A stretch of DNA of 33,270 bases from positions 1 to 33,270 of the IMG/VR virus record IMGVR_UViG_3300038469_000019. One strand, 5' to 3'. This document shows positions 1 to 7,104 of the stretch, piece by piece (within the stretch, counting starts at the first letter, position 1; every line of letters starts with the position of its first letter). The stretch comes from a virus. The notes under the pieces were generated by a model. The model was given only the letters and a program-made list of their open reading frames with translations. It ran no database searches and was not told the DNA's origin. Made by a program: the position numbers and the translations under genes.

Positions 1-47
1 TGTACTACGAGCAGTATATCCGGCTGATGCGCGAAGCCCGGAGTTGA
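1..47 (+). CDS. 3' end of an unidentified rightward gene (partial)
   Basis: The frame running through positions 3-47 is open from the window edge and ends in TGA at 45-47. The visible C-terminus is YYEQYIRLMREARS. It lies 13 bp before the next rightward gene, which fits the tight gene packing here. Only about 15 codons are visible, so no function can be given, and it could be chance. Confidence 0.35.
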   Translation, partial: YYEQYIRLMREARS

Positions 48-60
48 GCATAGACCGAAC

Positions 61-312
61 ATGGCAGAAATGCGCTACATCCAGCCGGACAGTTTTGACA
101 TCAGCCTCATCGTGCAGGGAAAACTGAGACGATGCCCTTTCTGCGGCGACGGTCTAGCAGCGATCGTCAACCGCACGAACGAAGACACGAAGGTGTTCCG
201 CAGCGTGATCTCCTGCTCGAAATGCGACGCCCAAGCCGGCTACAATGCACGGGATCTGGACGAGGCGCGCCAAGGAGTGATCAAGCGTTGGAATACCAGG
301 GCTGCCGATTGA
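61..312 (+). CDS. Lar-like zinc-ribbon protein
   Basis: 83 aa. It has the layout of Lar-type small zinc-ribbon proteins: a CPFCGDG knuckle near residue 25, a second CSKC pair near residue 52, and a terminal WNTRAAD that matches the usual WN-R ending. Lar of the Rac prophage eases EcoKI restriction. Most phage homologues are untested, so the family shape is clear but an antirestriction role is inference. ATG at 61 or 70 could start the gene, and neither has a strong ribosome site. It is the first complete rightward gene in a short arm facing the late genes. Confidence 0.7.
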   Translation: MAEMRYIQPDSFDISLIVQGKLRRCPFCGDGLAAIVNRTNEDTKVFRSVISCSKCDAQAGYNARDLDEARQGVIKRWNTRAAD

Positions 313-368
313 AGTCCAGAAATGGCCAATGACCGCCAGATGAACGAGAGCAAGCAGGAGAAGATGAG

Positions 369-572
369 ATGACGCAGGTGACCACCTTTAGACGTCACGA
401 CATGATCCCAGGAGACCGAATCCATATCAGCGGTGATACTAACCGAATGCGCCGTGTCGTGGCCGGCATCGGCAAAACTGAGAGCGCAACAACATTTCGA
501 ACACTACTCTTTGTCAGGCCATCGAAGGGATGGGCCAGACATGTCAGACGAGTCAAATCCCTCTCTCGCTGA
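369..572 (+). CDS. hypothetical small basic protein
   Basis: 67 aa, rich in Arg and His. ATG 369 is preceded by an AGGAG about 8 nt upstream, which supports the start. A 16-codon ORF (322-372) ends in an ATGA overlap with this start and could act as a translational leader. I recognise no domain. The N-terminal half, with PGDRIHISGD, could be a small beta-fold, but that is a guess. It lies in the rightward arm downstream of the Lar-like gene. Confidence 0.5.
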   Translation: MTQVTTFRRHDMIPGDRIHISGDTNRMRRVVAGIGKTESATTFRTLLFVRPSKGWARHVRRVKSLSR

Positions 573-574
573 CT

Positions 575-630
575 CCCCCTATATTCCCCGCTGTCAAGGG
601 GTGGATTGGTGGGGGAAGGTGGGGTAGCGT
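575..630 (+). repeat. nested C-run/G-run inverted repeat, G-rich tract
   Basis: CCCCC at 575-579 and CCCC at 586-589 can pair with GGGG at 598-601 and GGGGG at 611-615 to form a nested stem. The right half continues as a G-rich stretch to 624, with two further GG pairs and a GGGG run. There is no following T-tract, so it is not a standard intrinsic terminator. It lies between two small rightward genes. A 28-codon ORF (541-627) also crosses it. Confidence 0.4.
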
Positions 631-649
631 GGGCCTTTGGAGTTCTGCA

Positions 650-787
650 ATGTGGCATGTACTTACTATCACCATGATCATCTTAGCCGGGGTCGCCATG
701 GTCCCTATATTGCTTCGCTCAAAAACAGCTCAGGATATGGAAGAACATTACAAATGTGTCTCAGGATCAGAGACGTCTACCCGGTGA
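650..787 (+). CDS. small single-pass membrane protein
   Basis: 45 aa. ATG 650 has GGAG about 8 nt upstream. A longer in-frame start at 530 would cross the G-rich hairpin and has no good ribosome site. Residues 2-22 are hydrophobic (WHVLTITMIILAGVAMVPIL) and then become polar and charged, so a single membrane anchor with a short C-terminal tail is expected. The stop lies 11 bp inside the 3' end of the convergent tailspike gene. Family unknown. Confidence 0.5.
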   Translation: MWHVLTITMIILAGVAMVPILLRSKTAQDMEEHYKCVSGSETSTR

Positions 788-3296
788 AGTCTTGAATGGC
801 AGTTAATGCTGGCGTTGGCGTGGCATAAATGTCCGGATCGTACAGTGCAAATATAGCAGAGTTCGTGGTCACAAAGCCCCCATTGAAAAAAGTAGTCCCG
901 GCAAGAATCAAATTCGCCGGGAAAACGCCACCAGCAGCCGCAAAGTTACTGAGATTTGTTGCTGTCAGCGTTTCAATGCTTGGGTGCATCTTTGACCAAT
1001 AACGGAACGTATTCAATGCAGATGTCATGGTAACAGTTGATGTCAAATAGTATTCCGCAGAGCCTCCCGATGTATAAGCTCCAAAGCCTGTCGTGTCCGG
1101 AACTACGATTGTAATAGAATTTCCAGCAACTCCAGAAATTTGATACGTGTTGTTGTTCAATTGCGTCATGCCGCCAACACTCGTAATTCGCAGATACGCG
1201 CCAACAATAGCCCCATTTCCAGCTATGGCTGTTTGGCCCTGAATGCTCGTAGTAGCTAGTGTAAGGGTGACGTGCGTACCATCGTCCACCGATGCTCCTG
1301 TGATTGGCGATGTGGTGGCTGAAAAGAGGTAGTCAGGAGAATACCCGCCCTCATAACCCATCATACCCATTGTCGGGCCGAACCCGTTCGCCCATGAATA
1401 AAAGGCTGTATACTTGGTATCCAACTCGGGCAGCGCCCCATCGCCGAGATAGGCTACCAAGGTGGCCGCTTGCTGCGCCGAATCTCCAGCATAGGTTATA
1501 AAATAATCGTAAGTCGATTGAATTTCGCTAAACGTCAGATATGTGGCATCCGGATTGGTGCCCATAGCCGTTGAATTAGACCAGTAATTCGCAACGCAAA
1601 TATTGGTGATCCAGTCGTAGGCGCGCTCGCCAGTTTCAAGGAAGTATGACGTTGATTTCATTCGCTCATCATGCGACGCCGTTGTCCCGGCGGTTTGAAC
1701 GCCACAAACAATTTCATACCGAGTGCGGTCATCGCTGTAGATGGCGCTTACCTCTTGACCGAGACGGGCCATCGCCCGTCCATACCATCCGTGATTATCT
1801 GAATTCAACCCCTGAACAGTGCCGCCGGATGACCACGTTGCCGGCGAACTGGTAGATGATCGAGTAACCACGACAGTTGTTGAGTTCGGAACAGAGGAGA
1901 CATAAGACGTAGCGTTGTTGAAGCCGGTCACATTGGTTCCTGTAAACCCAGTGACAAAGACCGCATCCCCAACAGACCACGGGTGGTCTGATGCAAATTC
2001 TATTGTCGTGCTTCCAGATGCTCCGACCCCACTGAAAGTAACGCTGGTGGCCGCCTTGGTACCAGCAGAAACATTGTTGCGCACGTTATTTCGTGCCGAG
2101 GCGTACTGTGTACCGGGAAAACCAGTAGTATTGCTGAAGTGCCAAAGTTCATTCGGCCCCTCGAACCTAGGAATCATCCAGTTTGGCTGAGTGTCGCGGA
2201 TATAAGTAGCCAGCTCAGTCACCCAATCCGTCAATGGATCTGCAGCAAGAAATGGTAGACAGAACCACGGGTGAGCGCCAATCTCGCGACAAAGAGCAAC
2301 GCAAATTTCTGGTGGAACGCTGTTGTGTAACTTGTAGTATCCGTCATTTACGTCGCCGCCGTTCTTGATCCAAACATCCAGGGCGGCGTCATAAATGAGA
2401 AGCGCTGGCCTGCCAGAAACCGGGCGACTATTTGTCGATAGCACATCCGTAGTATGACGGACCATTGGCTTCACCGGACCTGAGCCAAGCTTGAAGGTGC
2501 AGGTCGTAGACGAGGCGCTGCGGTCGAACCAAACTAACGCATACTGCTTATCAACATACGTTCCAGTATCCGTGTATTGGTAGGCCGCCGGGATACTGGC
2601 TGAAGCCACTTCAAAGTCATCGCCGGAGCCAGTAGTAGTGCCAACATAAATGCTTTCTCGTGTTTCTTGGGCGACGTAAGAATAATATGTAACTGGCTTT
2701 CTCGATGCCCAATCGGTCATTAGTCCGCGGTTGCCATCCAACCAATCCAAAAACCGAACTACACCAAAATTGCTGTTAGTTATCTTGTCTAAGAAATCTG
2801 GATGAAAGATAGATCCGTTGTCGAAAGCGGTTACATCATCTTCATGTACGCACGTAAGATCAGTAACTGATCCAGAAGCAATGCCTAGAGTAAATGGAAC
2901 ACCATTCGGAGAAAAAACATATTCTCCAGATCCCGCCGAACCTGTTTTGTTGCCGCTAACAAGTGTTCCCGGAGCAATGATGGTGCCGTTACCTGTCCAT
3001 CTACATACATAATTTCCTGATCTCTGAACTTGTGTAGGCATGTAGCATATGCCCTGTACGCCGCCTTGAGACTCCCACGAACCTACGCCGCTAATCGGCC
3101 ATCCATTGCTATCAAGCTCGTCAGGACGAGGATGGATTGAACCAGCATTGGCATAAGTCCAGCCTTGATTCATTTTCATGGCATCGATGAATGGGAAATC
3201 CCCTGACCCACTTTGACCGAGGAAGCTGACGCCGGTTTGCGTCAGCCCGCCGTTGTGCCTTCTGCCATCACGAAGGGCTACACGGAAAAATCCCAT
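777..3296 (-). CDS. tailspike with glycoside-hydrolase-like (GH-A type) core
   Basis: 839 aa, the last gene of the late block. Residues 375-386 read WMIPRFEGPNELW, with an Asn-Glu pair (E383) like the acid/base of clan GH-A barrels. GYEGGYSPDY near residue 647 offers a second glutamate (E649) at the usual nucleophile spacing. Two stretches, about 411-497 and 664-748, look like inserted beta-sandwich modules. The second contains GGMTQLNNNTYQ and GFGAYTSGG, the pattern often labelled FCCH-like in phage tail proteins. I infer a host polysaccharide-cleaving tailspike; the substrate is unknown. It overlaps the upstream gene by one base, and the DNA is visibly more A+T-rich than the head genes. Confidence 0.75.
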   Translation of the reverse strand: MGFFRVALRDGRRHNGGLTQTGVSFLGQSGSGDFPFIDAMKMNQGWTYANAGSIHPRPDELDSNGWPISGVGSWESQGGVQGICYMPTQVQRSGNYVCRWTGNGTIIAPGTLVSGNKTGSAGSGEYVFSPNGVPFTLGIASGSVTDLTCVHEDDVTAFDNGSIFHPDFLDKITNSNFGVVRFLDWLDGNRGLMTDWASRKPVTYYSYVAQETRESIYVGTTTGSGDDFEVASASIPAAYQYTDTGTYVDKQYALVWFDRSASSTTCTFKLGSGPVKPMVRHTTDVLSTNSRPVSGRPALLIYDAALDVWIKNGGDVNDGYYKLHNSVPPEICVALCREIGAHPWFCLPFLAADPLTDWVTELATYIRDTQPNWMIPRFEGPNELWHFSNTTGFPGTQYASARNNVRNNVSAGTKAATSVTFSGVGASGSTTIEFASDHPWSVGDAVFVTGFTGTNVTGFNNATSYVSSVPNSTTVVVTRSSTSSPATWSSGGTVQGLNSDNHGWYGRAMARLGQEVSAIYSDDRTRYEIVCGVQTAGTTASHDERMKSTSYFLETGERAYDWITNICVANYWSNSTAMGTNPDATYLTFSEIQSTYDYFITYAGDSAQQAATLVAYLGDGALPELDTKYTAFYSWANGFGPTMGMMGYEGGYSPDYLFSATTSPITGASVDDGTHVTLTLATTSIQGQTAIAGNGAIVGAYLRITSVGGMTQLNNNTYQISGVAGNSITIVVPDTTGFGAYTSGGSAEYYLTSTVTMTSALNTFRYWSKMHPSIETLTATNLSNFAAAGGVFPANLILAGTTFFNGGFVTTNSAIFALYDPDIYATPTPALTAIQDFTG

Positions 3297-4606
3297 TACG
3301 TCAGCACCACCTTTGGATCAATGTAGAAAGTTGAAGACGCCTTGGCGCAGCGAATGTAAACTGTTAGTGGCCCCTTCATGCCTGGGGTAAAGGTTGCAAC
3401 CATCTTGAAGGCTGTGGTTGATCCGCCCCACGACGAAGCATCAGTGTCACAAGCGCCCGTTGCAAGGATGTCGGCATTTCCGCTTGTTGCAATCGAACCT
3501 TGTGGATTGGAGCCAGATCCTAAGTATTCAACATCGATCCATATGTCTTCCTTGTTTGGAACTGCGCCACCGCCCCAGATGCCATAGACCGTGGCCGTAA
3601 CGGAACTTGTAGAGTCGTTCCATATCGATATCGGAATGCAAGTGAACGGGTCTGCCCAGCGACTATTTGCTGTCGTGATGACCTTAAATGCAACCTGCTG
3701 CGTTCCGTCAGTGGCGCCGCCTGTGCGTACAATCGTTGTTTCGGTGGTCTGATCGCCCGCGTAATTATGCTTTTCTGTTCGATAGTTTACGGAACCGCTA
3801 TCGCATCGAATAAGTGTAACTTCTCCCTGCCCAAGACCGCCGGTCTGCGCCGCATTGATAGTGACGCTTGCAGGCAGCCTGCAGTCTTTAATGATGGCAT
3901 TCATTGGAGCACCAAGATTAGGGAAAATCGTCTTGGCTGATAATGCACTAAGATCCACGCCCTCCAACTGTAGAACAACTGGAGTACCGCCAGCGTTGTT
4001 AAATAACGTCGTTGGTAGCGAGCCTGCGGCATCAATCGCTGATGGTGAATTCGTCCATATAAACCTTCCGCGTCCTAAATTAATGGTGTTGCCAACGGCA
4101 CCGAATTTCACGGAGCAATTGTTCCAATAGAGAACTGTCCCTGACGTTCCCATTGCAATAGTGGCGGTAGCCGTACTCAATGTCCGGAACACACAACTAT
4201 CGTACCGTTGCTGATTTCCTGTCGTATTAACGACATTGATGCCACCACCGCCGCCTGCGGCGGCAGAGTTACTTTGAAAAATAATGCCGTAACAATAAAA
4301 GAACCCTTGGAGCGTTATAGCATTAGCGCCGGTCGTGCTGATGGTTGCCGTGGTCCTCAGATCGGCAGATACAGGTGGCACGCTACCCGTATGGATTGCG
4401 CATAGGATTTGATTGGGAGCCGTGACTGTACCTGGCGCCGTTATCGTCATAGCCGAAGCTTGCGTTTCGGCGTGGTCAGCAGCCACCCAGAATACGTCAC
4501 CAGCAGCTTTGGCCGAGCAGGCTGCCGCTAGTGTGGTGTAGGCGTTTGCCCAATCAGCGCCCGTCCCAGCGCCACCAGCGCCCGATCTAACGTATACGTT
4601 TGCCAT
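3296..4606 (-). CDS. putative parallel beta-helix tail protein
   Basis: 436 aa. The N-terminus MANVYVRSGAGGAGTG followed by ADWANAYTTLAAA is a common opening of phage and secreted right-handed beta-helix proteins. The middle is rich in short beta-prone stretches with regular Asn, Thr and Gly (for example near residues 85-180). The C-terminal ~150 residues look like a separate beta domain, possibly carbohydrate-binding. It sits directly before the glycosidase-like tailspike, so receptor binding or spike assembly is likely. No catalytic residues are identified. Confidence 0.6.
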   Translation of the reverse strand: MANVYVRSGAGGAGTGADWANAYTTLAAACSAKAAGDVFWVAADHAETQASAMTITAPGTVTAPNQILCAIHTGSVPPVSADLRTTATISTTGANAITLQGFFYCYGIIFQSNSAAAGGGGGINVVNTTGNQQRYDSCVFRTLSTATATIAMGTSGTVLYWNNCSVKFGAVGNTINLGRGRFIWTNSPSAIDAAGSLPTTLFNNAGGTPVVLQLEGVDLSALSAKTIFPNLGAPMNAIIKDCRLPASVTINAAQTGGLGQGEVTLIRCDSGSVNYRTEKHNYAGDQTTETTIVRTGGATDGTQQVAFKVITTANSRWADPFTCIPISIWNDSTSSVTATVYGIWGGGAVPNKEDIWIDVEYLGSGSNPQGSIATSGNADILATGACDTDASSWGGSTTAFKMVATFTPGMKGPLTVYIRCAKASSTFYIDPKVVLT

Positions 4607-4617
4607 GCGCTATCCTC

Positions 4618-5025
4618 TCAGGCGATCGTCAGAACGCCGGAACTTCCGTCAAAATCGATCGTAAAGGTTTCGCCGTTGGCGAGCGTCACGGCTGAACCAT
4701 AATCCCACCATCCGATCAGATCGTCATTAGTTGCCGTGTCGTTGTAGAGGATAACATATCGGAAGGTAGCGACCGCGCCGGATGCTGTCAGCACCAGATC
4801 AGTCAGCGTCAGCTTGTATGTTCCGGACGTCTGCGCAGAGGCGGACGTGGTTACGTTGCGCGATGACAGATTGGTGTAGCTGATCTGCGTGATGTCTGTC
4901 AGAATAGCATTTGCCGCCGAGGGCGCGCTGTTTGAGAGAGCGACCACAAGCTGATCAGACCCTAGATTATGCTTCTTCTCGGCGACCGCCTCAACGAAAG
5001 GCTGGAATTTATTGAATGTAGCCAT
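4618..5025 (-). CDS. virion-associated / tail protein, hypothetical
   Basis: 135 aa. The opening MATFNKFQPFVEAVAEKKHN followed by LGSDQLVVALSNSAP is a familiar pattern in small structural proteins of tailed phages. The rest is Thr/Ser-rich and beta-prone with few charges. Short gaps separate it from its neighbours in the host-range module. I expect a minor tail or fibre-associated protein; the exact role is unknown. Confidence 0.6.
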   Translation of the reverse strand: MATFNKFQPFVEAVAEKKHNLGSDQLVVALSNSAPSAANAILTDITQISYTNLSSRNVTTSASAQTSGTYKLTLTDLVLTASGAVATFRYVILYNDTATNDDLIGWWDYGSAVTLANGETFTIDFDGSSGVLTIA

Positions 5026-5037
5026 TTAACGTCCTTT

Positions 5038-5364
5038 CTAAGCCACAACGTATTGATCAACGCTCGCAAAGCTTCGCGTCGTCGTTTCGGTGTTGAGGTA
5101 ATGGTCTATGATGGCGAATTGCCGTGCTGTCCCGCCTGATGCCGTTGTATCCAGCGTGACGTTTTGACCTGTGAGGGTGAATGCGCCAACACCGCTAGGG
5201 ATCAGATAGTCCACCAGCGGGGTCATGGTCTCGCCAGACAAGATGAACGAGCCGCTACCTGCAATCAAAGTGTTTGGCGGCGCGCTGCCGCCTCCTCCCG
5301 TTCCAGCAGATCCGCCAAGCCTGCCGAATCCGCGCCCAATTGAGCCAAGGCGGCCAAACGACAT
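5038..5364 (-). CDS. hypothetical Gly-rich N-terminal tail-region protein
   Basis: 108 aa. It starts MSFGRLGSIGRGFGRLGG, a repeated GRLG/GRGFG opening seen in small proteins of alphaproteobacterial phages, followed by a Gly/Ser linker and a beta-prone C-terminal domain. ATG 5364 has AAAGGA about 8 nt upstream. It is the first gene after the hairpin cluster at 5394-5519, so it begins the host-range transcription segment unless read-through occurs. Function unknown. Confidence 0.6.
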   Translation of the reverse strand: MSFGRLGSIGRGFGRLGGSAGTGGGGSAPPNTLIAGSGSFILSGETMTPLVDYLIPSGVGAFTLTGQNVTLDTTASGGTARQFAIIDHYLNTETTTRSFASVDQYVVA

Positions 5365-5393
5365 ACTGTAATCCTTTTCAATGAGCGCTCGTG

Positions 5394-5423
5394 AAAAAGC
5401 CCGACGCTGATTAGGCGCCGGGC
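5394..5423 (-). terminator. Rho-independent terminator
   Basis: On the minus strand GCCCGGCGC pairs with GCGTCGGGC (one G-U pair, 9 bp, 7-nt loop) and is followed directly by TTTTT. The arms are at 5415-5423 and 5399-5407. It lies between the lysis genes and the host-range module and fits a standard intrinsic terminator for leftward transcription. Confidence 0.75.
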
Positions 5424-5438
5424 CAAGTCTTGGGGAGG

Positions 5439-5472
5439 AAACAACAGAAACAGGGTGAAGCGAGAACCCTGT
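5439..5472 (-). terminator. second terminator-like hairpin
   Basis: ACAGGGT (5450-5456) and ACCCTGT (5466-5472) form a perfect 7-bp stem with a 9-nt loop. Read leftward it is followed by a T-rich run (TTCTGTTGTTT). It is upstream of the stronger terminator at 5394-5423, making a tandem arrangement. Confidence 0.5.
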
Positions 5473-5515
5473 CTCCTTGGCATCAGCCGGCCACTGAAGT
5501 AACCGGCGGATTCGG

Positions 5516-5845
5516 TTACGCCGCGTCTGGCACCTTGTCGTCGAGGGCCTTCAAACGGTCGCGGATCGCAGTCGCAGATTCCACCGCAGCATCAACGGCG
5601 GCCTGCTGCTCCGGCGTCATGCCAGGTGTCGGGATGTTCGCCAGATCGGCAAGGAGCTTTTCGGTGTCGGCGGAAACCTTGTTCACGGCCTCGCCGATTT
5701 CAGCAATCACGCCTGAGAGTTCTTCAACAGTAGCCATCATGCTCTCCAGTTTGTCCAACGCGAGGCCCAGTTTGTCGGCTAGTTGTTCAACCCACGGGGG
5801 AGCCTCTTTGCCCCGTGAAAAGTGATGGTGCACATCGATACGCAT
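5516..5845 (-). CDS. hypothetical coiled-coil protein
   Basis: 109 aa. ATG 5845 has AGGAA about 8 nt upstream and sits 11 bp after the preceding gene; the longer in-frame ORF upstream overlaps that gene and is not credible. After MRIDVHHHFSRG comes a long heptad-like helix (about residues 15-60) and a second helix (75-105), with few aromatics. It is the last gene of the lysis-side cluster, ahead of the terminators. A small structural or chaperone-like helical protein is possible; the family is not recognised with confidence. Confidence 0.6.
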   Translation of the reverse strand: MRIDVHHHFSRGKEAPPWVEQLADKLGLALDKLESMMATVEELSGVIAEIGEAVNKVSADTEKLLADLANIPTPGMTPEQQAAVDAAVESATAIRDRLKALDDKVPDAA

Positions 5846-5856
5846 CTTTGGATTCC

Positions 5857-6024
5857 TCAGTAGCCAGCCACGCGGGCCAATCCACCTATTGCGACGATGA
5901 TCAGAGAAATCAGAACAAGCGCGCCGCCAAGGGTTTCTTGAGATCCATCCTTGGAGTACACCACAAGCACGGCGCCACAGCATGACAGAAGCAAGCCAAT
6001 TCCGATAATCAACAGGCTTATCAT
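5857..6024 (-). CDS. small two-helix membrane protein
   Basis: 55 aa, found by direct reading. ATG 6024 overlaps the stop of the upstream gene (ATGA). Two hydrophobic stretches, about residues 2-22 (MISLLIIGIGLLLSCCGAVL) and 33-52, flank a short polar turn (YSKDGSQE). LLLSCC could also be read as a lipobox. Its place after endolysin and spanins makes it a holin or antiholin candidate, but the 60-aa protein at 6879 is an equal or better one. Confidence 0.65.
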   Translation of the reverse strand: MISLLIIGIGLLLSCCGAVLVVYSKDGSQETLGGALVLISLIIVAIGGLARVAGY

Positions 6025-6296
6025 TTAGGCCCTGTGATAAAGCCGCGCCCGTGCTGCATGTCGCGGATGTCGCCTTCAATCGCTAACACGCGGGTATCCA
6101 GAACCCTCATTTCGCCGCGCATATCGGCCTGAGCGATCAGGATTTCGCCAAGCTTCTTTAGCTCAGTCTGCATGGCATCGACTTCGCGCTTGATGCTGGC
6201 GACCGTGTTTCTCATGGTCACAAATACGCTGATGCCACCAGCGCCGATGACAACAATCTCGATGATGTTGCCGATTGTGATTGTCTGTTCAATCAT
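6021..6296 (-). CDS. membrane-anchored coiled-coil protein
   Basis: 91 aa from ATG 6296, which overlaps the stop of the 37-aa upstream gene (ATGA); a longer start at 6329 is possible but lies inside that gene. Residues about 7-25 are a membrane segment (NIIEIVVIGAGGISVFV) followed by a long charged helix with heptads (SIKREVDAMQTELKKLGEIL). This Nin-Cout layout resembles inner-membrane spanin or holin-accessory proteins. It is in the lysis cassette, but the specific role is not established. Confidence 0.6.
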   Translation of the reverse strand: MIEQTITIGNIIEIVVIGAGGISVFVTMRNTVASIKREVDAMQTELKKLGEILIAQADMRGEMRVLDTRVLAIEGDIRDMQHGRGFITGPK

Positions 6297-6406
6297 GACG
6301 GCGAATTCCAATCCAAGATGTGGTGCCATCGTTTTACCTGCGGGAGGCTATATTTACGCCCCGTGCTAGTGATCTGGATAACAGGTCGTTTAGATATTTG
6401 TTTCAT
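6293..6406 (-). CDS. very small basic protein
   Basis: 37 aa, found by direct reading. ATG 6406 has a strong GGAAGG about 5 nt upstream, and the stop overlaps the next start (ATGA at 6293-6296). The protein begins MKQISKRPVIQITSTGRKYS and has a Trp/His-containing tail. I recognise no family. The ribosome site and the coupled junction are the main evidence that it is translated; it could be a leader for the next gene. Confidence 0.5.
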   Translation of the reverse strand: MKQISKRPVIQITSTGRKYSLPQVKRWHHILDWNSPS

Positions 6407-6488
6407 AATGCCTTCCAGCCGCCGCGGAGGTTCGTTCTTCGTGGTGGTTAGAGTCGTCGCGACGTTCACAGCGCCGCGGCGGCTCGCT

Positions 6489-6737
6489 TCAAGCGGGCTT
6501 TGCTCTTGCCCTGCACACCCTCACTTGTTCACGCAACTGTTGGTAATCACCGATAAACAACCGAAGCGCTGATCCGGATGGAAGCGCCTTGTATTCTTCT
6601 AACGCCCGCTCCTGCGTTTTGGCGTCATACTCGTTGATGCGCGGACATACGATCTGTACAACGACTTCAGAAGCGCCCGGTTCGCAGGCGCTCAGAAACA
6701 TCATCATCGGTAGGGCGGGCAACGCCATCCATCGCAT
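6489..6737 (-). CDS. outer-membrane spanin lipoprotein (Rz1-like)
   Basis: 82 aa. Short N-terminus, hydrophobic stretch and lipobox FLSAC with Cys 18, so it should be a lipoprotein. It begins inside the inner-membrane spanin gene in another frame (71-bp overlap), the classic Rz/Rz1 arrangement. The mature part carries several cysteines and a helical C-terminus. It would join the inner-membrane spanin across the periplasm and disrupt the outer membrane at lysis. Confidence 0.7.
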   Translation of the reverse strand: MRWMALPALPMMMFLSACEPGASEVVVQIVCPRINEYDAKTQERALEEYKALPSGSALRLFIGDYQQLREQVRVCRARAKPA

Positions 6738-6879
6738 TTTTCGTCTCCAATGTTTCGGCGTTGACTGCAGCCTTGACCTCGTTCCGGCCAGCCTCGCGAT
6801 CTTCCGCGCGCTGTTTCCAGCCGAGAAGATCGCGCAAAAAGCCGACGACGACCGAGATCGTCTTGATGATCGAGAGCAT
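6667..6879 (-). CDS. inner-membrane spanin (Rz-like)
   Basis: 70 aa. A hydrophobic N-terminal segment (residues about 3-20) is followed by a charged helix ending PTDDDVSERLRTGRF, an ending I associate with small Rz-type proteins of alphaproteobacterial phages. The start overlaps the upstream holin-like stop (TGATG). The o-spanin gene starts within it. It is short for an Rz protein, so the pair may be at the lower size limit. Confidence 0.6.
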   Translation of the reverse strand: MLSIIKTISVVVGFLRDLLGWKQRAEDREAGRNEVKAAVNAETLETKNAMDGVARPTDDDVSERLRTGRF

Positions 6880-7061
6880 CAGGACTTCTGTTCGGGGATC
6901 ACGACAGCAAGCAGCCCGCCGATACCCATTCCTACAGCAGAAATGGCCTGCCAGAGTTCCGGCTTCACGGCAAAACCAATGCCCGTGACGAGAGAGCCAA
7001 GACCAATCCAGGTTGACGGCTCTTTGAGGCGAGCAATAAGCATAGAAATAATGCTTCCCAT
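6879..7061 (-). CDS. holin-like small membrane protein
   Basis: 60 aa from ATG 7061, which has GGAG about 7 nt upstream; the much longer upstream ORF is antisense to nothing real and overlaps the endolysin in another frame. Hydrophobic segments lie at about residues 18-32 and 38-55, with a short polar N-terminus and a charged end (PEQKS). It is placed between endolysin and spanins, where a holin is expected. Confidence 0.65.
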   Translation of the reverse strand: MGSIISMLIARLKEPSTWIGLGSLVTGIGFAVKPELWQAISAVGMGIGGLLAVVIPEQKS

Positions 7062-7104
7062 TGTATTCTCCAGTTTGATTGCGCGATGTCGTCGCGCGGC
7101 GTAC

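Noticed and set aside
322-372. 16-codon ORF MANDRQMNESKQEKMR before the 67-aa gene
   Set aside because: Too short to support alone; it may be a leader because its stop overlaps the next start, so noted there only.
541-627. 28-codon rightward ORF ending DWWGKVG
   Set aside because: Weak ribosome site and crosses the G-rich stem; cannot be told from chance.
5265-5483. 72-codon minus-strand ORF
   Set aside because: It contains the strong terminator and then runs antiframe through the 108-aa gene; no ribosome site.
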